Positions 58,956 through 64,000 of a stretch of 64,000 bases of DNA are shown here, in pieces. The notes beneath the pieces were generated by a model. The model did no database searches. It was not told where the DNA came from and saw nothing but the letters and a program-made list of their open reading frames with translations. Made by a program: the position numbers and the translations under genes. Source of the stretch: Fibrobacterota bacterium (GTDB taxonomy: Bacteria > Fibrobacterota > Chitinivibrionia > Chitinivibrionales > Chitinispirillaceae); NCBI GenBank assembly GCA_023436145.1, contig JAEZKP010000075.1:25868-89867 (forward strand), read 5' to 3'. How positions within the stretch are numbered: the stretch's first letter is position 1; every line of letters starts with the position of its first letter.

Positions 58956-61900
58956 TTTTTCGCATTGCCGGTGCTGAACCAGAAAACTGCTGAATAATCT
59001 CCTTCTCCAGAAGATATCGTCTTTTCCATTGCATTGGCTCAGTTTTACATTTCATCTCCATTAGTAAATTCCCAAGCTGCAAATTAAATTCTCCCAGGAT
59101 TTCAGTCCGCTCTTTATATTTGCGAGATTCGAGAAATCCCATATCTATACGGCGCAATAATCCGTCCAGACATTCCGGTAACAATTGCACAAACTCTATC
59201 GGAACAGTTGAGGATAATAGCATCCTTCGATAGTCATTGATTGCCTGTTCCAGTTCCTCACGAATGACACTGCTGGTAATTGCGCCATGGCGTTCTACAC
59301 GCTTTTTCATCAGACTTTGGCAATTGTTAAATCCGGATATAATTTTCTCTAAAAGACAGACAACATCAGTTCCAGCACTGGAAATCCGTGAAATCGCGCC
59401 TTGGGTGTACCTATCGAAAGAATGACGGTCACAGGGGATATCATGGGGCATTTGCAATATGGTATCCAGAAAAATCCGCTCTGCTATCTTTTCTGAAAAG
59501 CAAATATCCAGCATATTATTCAAAGAACGGATAAGTACATCCGGCAACTTGAATGCTTCCAGTTCCCAAGCCAGCAATTCTGCGATTTTCTGTTCTGCCA
59601 TCTTCCGTATGCTTTCAGTTTGACTTTTCATAGCTGCATAATATGAAAAAAACACACGGACCCAGACCGAATTACGCTCAATGTGAAAAGCAGGATAACC
59701 AGCCAGCGGTATTATCTGTTCTGAAGGTTTAACAGGGACCCGTTTTAAAAGCTGTAGATCTTCCCATTGATCGACAAATTCCATCTCGATTTTCTCACAA
59801 TAACTACTCCACTCCACCGGCCTGATACTATCCAAATCATCGGAGATTTTTGTCCTGAAATCCCGGCCTGCTCTGAAAGCCTTAATGATTACACCTTTTT
59901 CATTTTGCACAAGTACACGCGGCCACAGATAAACTGGTGAAAATGAAGTCAGCTCATCGGGACTGATTGAGATATCAAGGTGGTTCTTAAGTGCAGAATT
60001 TAATGCATCTGAAAATGGACCATTGCATAATGATAATTCTTCTGATAATTTACTGTAGGTAACTTCTGAATTTATTGATTTTTCTGGAAATCTTCTTTTC
60101 AGTATATCTATACAGAACCTGATCCGTTCTCCTACAAACACCGGAAGAAACCATTCCCAGTAAAATAGAGGCACAACTCTGAAAATCCTCTCTGGAACCA
60201 ATAAGGCAGCGCCGTCATTTTCATCACCGGGAGCATAACAGTAATGAACCTGAATGTTAAGGCTACATATTTCAAATTCGTCAGGATATTGATGTAAATT
60301 TGCAGTGCAGATTTCAAATGTGAGTTCACTTTCTTTAAAGATGAGAAAAGAATCGCCGCCCATTTCTCTTATTTTTTTGTTCAGATCGCGAATACAGACG
60401 ACATCAGGCAGTTGCTGATCATAGAGTTCGGCCAGCATCTGATCTCCGCAATACAGTCCGGTACGTAATTTATGTTCGGCACAATGAATATTCTGGCGGG
60501 TTTCCCGGTTTCTTCTGACAAATCGGAAGCTATCGCCTGCCAACTCCTTTACCAAAGCTTCCTTTATGAACACTTCATGTGCAAGACTGAAGTCTTTTCC
60601 GGAGAGCTCCACGATTCTGTTTCTGACAAGTTTCAGTCCATGAAATGTAACCTCCTCGTACGCCAGTACAGTACCTGATTGTTGATCAAACCATGGATCA
60701 TGCCAGCTGTAACGGCATTGCGCCCTGAACAATTCCTCTATCCATTGAGGTTTTACCACTGCAGCCATTCTTCCATAAACCTTACTTGTTTCTACAATTT
60801 CATGAAACAATACCCAGGTTGCATCTTTGGTAAATAGCACAGATGATGGGAAAGGATAGATTTCCCCTGATTGAATTCCGCAATAAACACCCTTGCCAGA
60901 TCTGTAGGCTATCCCATGCATGAGCCCGGCAATAAGACTTTTATGTATAGCATCAAAAGACGTGCAGTTCTGATTTTTCAGCACCTTTCCGGAAATTGAG
61001 CGACAGATCTCCTCCAACTGCCTGTGTGCGTCAAACCATTCTCTCATGCGTAATGGAAGCAGATTATATTTTTCACAGAATCTTTCCAGGCTCTTCCTGC
61101 TGAAGTGTTTTCTTCTGAGACTGCCATGAAATGCGGTCCAGAGTGATATAAATCCCATAAAATCGGATTCAGGATGCCGTAAATTTGCAGGCCTTTGCTC
61201 ACGATAACCCCAGGGGTCATCCACCGAAAGAGCTGCCGCGATTATTAAAACTTCAGGAAGTGCACCGTGATCAAACGCATACATCAACATGCGTGATACA
61301 GGAGGATCCAGCGGCAGTCTGGCCATGCGTCTGCCAAGTCTGGTAAGGTGGTGTTTACGGTCAATAGCACCCAGTTCCTGCAGTTGTCGGTACCCATCCG
61401 AAATGGCTTTATTTGAAGAATGCTGAGGAAAGGGAAACCTGGATGCATCACCTAATCCCAATGAAAGCATCCTTAAAATTACTCCGGCCAGATTGGTTCT
61501 TCGAATTTCAGGTGTGGTATAATTTGGTCTGGACTGAAAATCCTGCTCAGAGTAAAGCCGGATACAGATACCATCCGAAACACGTCCGCAACGCCCTGCT
61601 CGCTGTTGCGCCGAAGCTTTCGAGATCCGCTCAATGGGCATTCGGTTAAACCCTATTGATGGCTCATAGGAGAGCATCCGTGCAAGACCGGAATCAATAA
61701 CGTAACGAATGCCGGGAACCGTTATGGAAGTCTCCGCAATGTTTGTAGCCACTACTATTTTTCTTCCATTCACGGGTTTAAAAATGTTCCGCTGAAGAGC
61801 TGCCGACATGCGGCTGTGAAGAGGTAATATCGTAATATCGTCACTGCAGAAGTGAGTAAGACGGTTTACTGTTTCAAATATGTCTTCAATTGTGGGGAGA

Positions 61901-62586
61901 AAAATCAGAATGTCACCTTTTTCTTTCTCCTGCAGAATTTCATGAACAGCCTCGAGTACTCCTTCGATGTAGCAGTCCATGCATTGGCCTTTCCACAGTT
62001 CAATAGCCGGTTTATAACGGATTTCCACCGGAAAAAGCCGCCCGTTTACCGTAATTATTGGCGCATTATGAAATATCCGGGAAAAAAGCCTGGTGTCTAT
62101 TGTAGCAGATGAAACAATCAACCGTAAATCTGGGCGTTTAAGAAGAAGAACCCGCATATAACCCAGTAGAAAATCGATATTGACAGAGCGCTCGTGTGCC
62201 TCATCAATTATTATTGCATCATATTTTGAAAGAAGAGGATCATGAGATATTTCGGAAAGAAGAATGCCATCGGTCATAAATTTGATCTTTGTATCCGCAT
62301 TTACCTGTTCACGGAATCGGATTTTATAACCAACGATATTTGCAGTGCTTTCAAAGCACGAACTTACATAATCAGCCAAAGAGAGTGCAGCAATCCTGCG
62401 AGGTTGAGTGCAACCAATGATCCCTTTTTGGCCCAAACCCGCCTCCAGACACAAAAGAGGCAACTGAGTAGTTTTTCCGGACCCGGTTTCACCGGAAATG
62501 ACAGTGACCTGGCTGGTACGCAGGGATCGGATAATCTCATCCCGTTTTTCGAAAATAGGTAGCTGTGTCTGGTATGTGTATTTCAT
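58930..62586 (-). CDS. hrpA: ATP-dependent RNA helicase HrpA (DEAH box)
   Basis: 1218 residues. Motif I GETGSGKTTQ (32-41), DEAH (128-131), SAT (160-162), TNIAETSITV near 281-290 and motif VI QRAGRCGR (328-335) are intact. Then the winged-helix and ratchet domains, an OB-fold and the long HrpA-specific C-terminus follow, as in E. coli HrpA (about 1300 residues). It remodels RNA and is linked to mRNA processing and stalled-ribosome rescue in other bacteria. The start ATG 62586 has no good ribosome site. The last residues (KRDGLFYSF) and stop codon are supplied by repeat copy 4, which has probably replaced the original 3' end. A single gene, divergent from the GNAT gene. Confidence 0.95.
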   Translation of the reverse strand: MKYTYQTQLPIFEKRDEIIRSLRTSQVTVISGETGSGKTTQLPLLCLEAGLGQKGIIGCTQPRRIAALSLADYVSSCFESTANIVGYKIRFREQVNADTKIKFMTDGILLSEISHDPLLSKYDAIIIDEAHERSVNIDFLLGYMRVLLLKRPDLRLIVSSATIDTRLFSRIFHNAPIITVNGRLFPVEIRYKPAIELWKGQCMDCYIEGVLEAVHEILQEKEKGDILIFLPTIEDIFETVNRLTHFCSDDITILPLHSRMSAALQRNIFKPVNGRKIVVATNIAETSITVPGIRYVIDSGLARMLSYEPSIGFNRMPIERISKASAQQRAGRCGRVSDGICIRLYSEQDFQSRPNYTTPEIRRTNLAGVILRMLSLGLGDASRFPFPQHSSNKAISDGYRQLQELGAIDRKHHLTRLGRRMARLPLDPPVSRMLMYAFDHGALPEVLIIAAALSVDDPWGYREQRPANLRHPESDFMGFISLWTAFHGSLRRKHFSRKSLERFCEKYNLLPLRMREWFDAHRQLEEICRSISGKVLKNQNCTSFDAIHKSLIAGLMHGIAYRSGKGVYCGIQSGEIYPFPSSVLFTKDATWVLFHEIVETSKVYGRMAAVVKPQWIEELFRAQCRYSWHDPWFDQQSGTVLAYEEVTFHGLKLVRNRIVELSGKDFSLAHEVFIKEALVKELAGDSFRFVRRNRETRQNIHCAEHKLRTGLYCGDQMLAELYDQQLPDVVCIRDLNKKIREMGGDSFLIFKESELTFEICTANLHQYPDEFEICSLNIQVHYCYAPGDENDGAALLVPERIFRVVPLFYWEWFLPVFVGERIRFCIDILKRRFPEKSINSEVTYSKLSEELSLCNGPFSDALNSALKNHLDISISPDELTSFSPVYLWPRVLVQNEKGVIIKAFRAGRDFRTKISDDLDSIRPVEWSSYCEKIEMEFVDQWEDLQLLKRVPVKPSEQIIPLAGYPAFHIERNSVWVRVFFSYYAAMKSQTESIRKMAEQKIAELLAWELEAFKLPDVLIRSLNNMLDICFSEKIAERIFLDTILQMPHDIPCDRHSFDRYTQGAISRISSAGTDVVCLLEKIISGFNNCQSLMKKRVERHGAITSSVIREELEQAINDYRRMLLSSTVPIEFVQLLPECLDGLLRRIDMGFLESRKYKERTEILGEFNLQLGNLLMEMKCKTEPMQWKRRYLLEKEIIQQFSGSAPAMRKRDGLFYSF

Positions 62587-62763
62587 AATACGTTCAGAGG
62601 AAAAAGTAATTAAATTACGTTAAAAAAGGTATATTATTAAGGAATTATTCATGCTCGACTATTATCAGCATGTAAGATTTATTACAGATAGCGATGGATT
62701 CAGCCTCACGTTATCGAAACAAATGCAAAACATCTCATATTTTGCAGTAATATCAGGCAACTT

Positions 62764-63282
62764 ATGTTATTGAGAATTGAATTGTGGCGATTAAAAAAGA
62801 GAACAACCACGACCTTGATAATTCAGCAAGCCACCATAGAAGATGCCAGAGAGATCCTTGCATTGCAAAAACGGGCATTTCTTCAGGAAGCGAAATTGCA
62901 AGATAATTTCCTTATTGCTCCAATGGTGCAAACATTATCAGAAATGGAAAACGAATTTCCCGATTTTTTGGTTTTGAAAGGCAGCATTAACGGCAGGATT
63001 ATCGGATCAGTCAGAGGCAAAATAATTAATGATAAATGTTATATTGGAAGATTAATTGTTGACCCGGTTTTTCAGCAGAAAGGATATGGTTCAACTTTAC
63101 TTAATGCCATAGAATCCAGATTCTCTCATGCAGCAATTTTTGAGCTGTTTACCGGAGAGTCCAGTGACAATAATATTCGATTCTATTCAAAGAGAGGCTA
63201 TATAAAAGTTGAGTCCTATGATGGTCCGGATGGATCGAAACTGGTGAAAATGATAAAAGCCAGAAATGAGAGTACTTTATAA
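62764..63282 (+). CDS. GNAT family N-acetyltransferase
   Basis: 172 residues. LIIQQATIEDAREILALQKRAF opens the GNAT domain (here beginning about residue 18), with motif A LIVDPVFQQKGYGSTLLNAI (Q/R-x-x-G-x-G/A: QKGYGS) and motif B region FYSKRGYIKVE. This is the acetyl-CoA binding signature, so an active acetyltransferase of unknown substrate. AGGCAAC lies before ATG 62764. Separated from hrpA by 177 bases and convergent with the remnant at 63322. Confidence 0.88.
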   Translation: MLLRIELWRLKKRTTTTLIIQQATIEDAREILALQKRAFLQEAKLQDNFLIAPMVQTLSEMENEFPDFLVLKGSINGRIIGSVRGKIINDKCYIGRLIVDPVFQQKGYGSTLLNAIESRFSHAAIFELFTGESSDNNIRFYSKRGYIKVESYDGPDGSKLVKMIKARNESTL

Positions 63283-63321
63283 GAGAAGCATTTCAGTGCG
63301 ATTACCTGTCCAATTTATACA

Positions 63322-63585
63322 CTATTTTAAAGTAAATTTTTGGGATGCCGGTTTTCCAATAACAGTTAAAGTAGCCAGATAAATTCCCTCTTTTATCAAC
63401 TTTCCTTTTGAATCGGTTTTATCCCAGACAAATGAATGAGTGCCATCACCGGCAAGGTTAAAAAACAGATTTTTGACCAGTCTTCCAGAAACTGTGGAAA
63501 TTTTCACCCATGCTGCACCATCCTGTTTTTGAGAGTTTACTGCCAATATTATGGATTTTGAGGTATTTAAGAGTTGAAACTAACT
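63322..63585 (-). pseudogene. Orphan C-terminal sorting-type (FlgD-Ig-like) domain
   Basis: About 85 codons open from just after a TAG at 63587-63589; the only start is a TTG at 63546 without a ribosome site. AAWVKISTVSGRLVKNLFF, GDGTHSFVWDKTD and the KEGIYLATLTVIGKPA ending are the C-terminal beta-sandwich that closes many secreted FCB proteins. There is no N-terminal passenger. It overlaps the end of the next gene in another frame. Most likely the tail of a gene whose passenger was deleted, or whose frame has shifted from the signal-peptide ORF at 63567-63809. Confidence 0.5.
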
Positions 63586-63809
63586 CCGATATAAAAAGAA
63601 TCATTATATCGGTTGGACTGAAAGAGTACAGTATCAAATATTGAAGCATCCTGAGAGAAAACAGGCCCTATTATGTGATTATAATCAAGTTCAATTGCCC
63701 ACTTAGTGGGTGTGGTTACCTGTGCTTCCGAAAGAAGGTTCAAACTAATGGGATTAGCCGATAAATTCATCACAAATATCCATAAACCCAATACAATTGA
63801 TCTGTACAT
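63567..63809 (-). CDS. Short secreted protein, possibly the 5' part of a decayed gene
   Basis: 80 residues. AGGAG nine bases before ATG 63809 and a signal peptide (about 1-18, ending LSANP) show that translation starts here. The mature 60 residues (WAIELDYNHIIGPVF, RYNDSFYIGVSF) look like part of a beta-barrel or beta-sandwich and end in SFNS. A frameshift would join it directly to the sorting domain downstream, so either it is a small protein in its own right or the two are halves of a broken gene. No homologue recognised. Confidence 0.5.
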   Translation of the reverse strand: MYRSIVLGLWIFVMNLSANPISLNLLSEAQVTTPTKWAIELDYNHIIGPVFSQDASIFDTVLFQSNRYNDSFYIGVSFNS

Positions 63810-63849
63810 AAGGGGGACTCCTATATATTTTTAAATATCAGAGACTTAC

Positions 63850-64000
63850 GATTTTGGTAAAGTATAAGTGAAACCAGAAGTGTCCGGTTAATTTAACAAA
63901 CATAAGATTTCATAAGAAGTAGGGCACGCAAATAAATTCCAAATCACAAACACCAAATCCTAAACAAATCCCAATTACCAATTATTCAAAATTCAAACAA
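63850..64000. repeat. AT-rich terminal region with CAAAT-type low-complexity repeats
   Basis: No gene recognised. From about 63920 to the window end the sequence is a string of AAATCCCAAAT/CAAATTC-like short units (CCAAATCACAAACACCAAATCC), the same kind as at 28590-28740. The repeat continues beyond the window. Confidence 0.5.

Overview
The window looks like chromosomal DNA of a Gram-negative, diderm bacterium of the FCB type, most likely Fibrobacterota (Chitinivibrionia-like); that placement is inference. The grounds are an AT-rich composition (about 40% G+C by eye), Lnt, a Lol-like ABC set and several outer-membrane barrels (a true outer membrane), PEGA-domain proteins, PKD and SUMF1-like (formylglycine-generating-enzyme fold) secreted proteins with FlgD/T9SS-like modules, and a type VI secretion locus. 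Nearly all genes read through cleanly. I see no phage, plasmid or transposase gene and no CRISPR array.

Region 1 (1-11409) is part of a type VI secretion locus on the minus strand: clpV, a secreted beta-helix membrane protein, a receptor-like Ser/Thr kinase, tssK, tssL and a long tssA that leaves the window at base 1. A PEGA lipid-less secreted protein sits inside it on the plus strand. Region 2 (12069-28000) is mixed housekeeping and envelope: a TIM-barrel isomerase-like protein, a FecR/PKD/SUMF protein overlapping lnt, a FlgM-like protein, a NifU-C Fe-S scaffold, DUF116, rsmA with an outer-membrane barrel and two paralogous NTF2-like lipoproteins, an aldo/keto reductase and a hybrid histidine kinase that has lost its phospho-acceptor histidine. 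Region 3 (28000-40000) holds folE, a PTS enzyme I translationally coupled to a glycogen-phosphorylase homologue lacking most substrate-binding residues, tRNA-Ser(GCU), an ADP-ribosylglycohydrolase whose 3' end is antisense to that tRNA, an HD-GYP phosphodiesterase with what looks like a leaderless promoter, a Nudix hydrolase, a YhcH-like protein, a CheY-like receiver and a GH20 hexosaminidase.

Region 4 (40330-53259) is an envelope-energisation and transport neighbourhood: a six-gene DUF3450-like / long ExbB / ExbB / ExbD / TonB / TPR operon facing a porin-like barrel, then a LolA-like protein with two FtsX-type permeases and an ATPase, and a divergent barrel-like secreted protein. Region 5 (53620-64000) has a secreted SUMF-fold protein, a decayed dolichol-kinase/DUF92 gene, two GNAT-type proteins, a DUF4476 protein bracketed by four copies of a 123-bp structured repeat, the hrpA helicase whose last codons and stop lie in one of those repeats, and a decayed sorting-domain gene.

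The most interesting points are the pseudo-glycogen-phosphorylase/enzyme I pair, the structured 123-bp repeat family and its capture of the hrpA stop codon, the H-to-N hybrid kinase, a 20-bp palindrome lying on the -10 box of the FecR/PKD-lnt promoter, a plus-strand intrinsic terminator with no gene in front of it (possible small RNA), and the leaderless HD-GYP promoter. All family assignments are from recognition of motifs; no database search was run.
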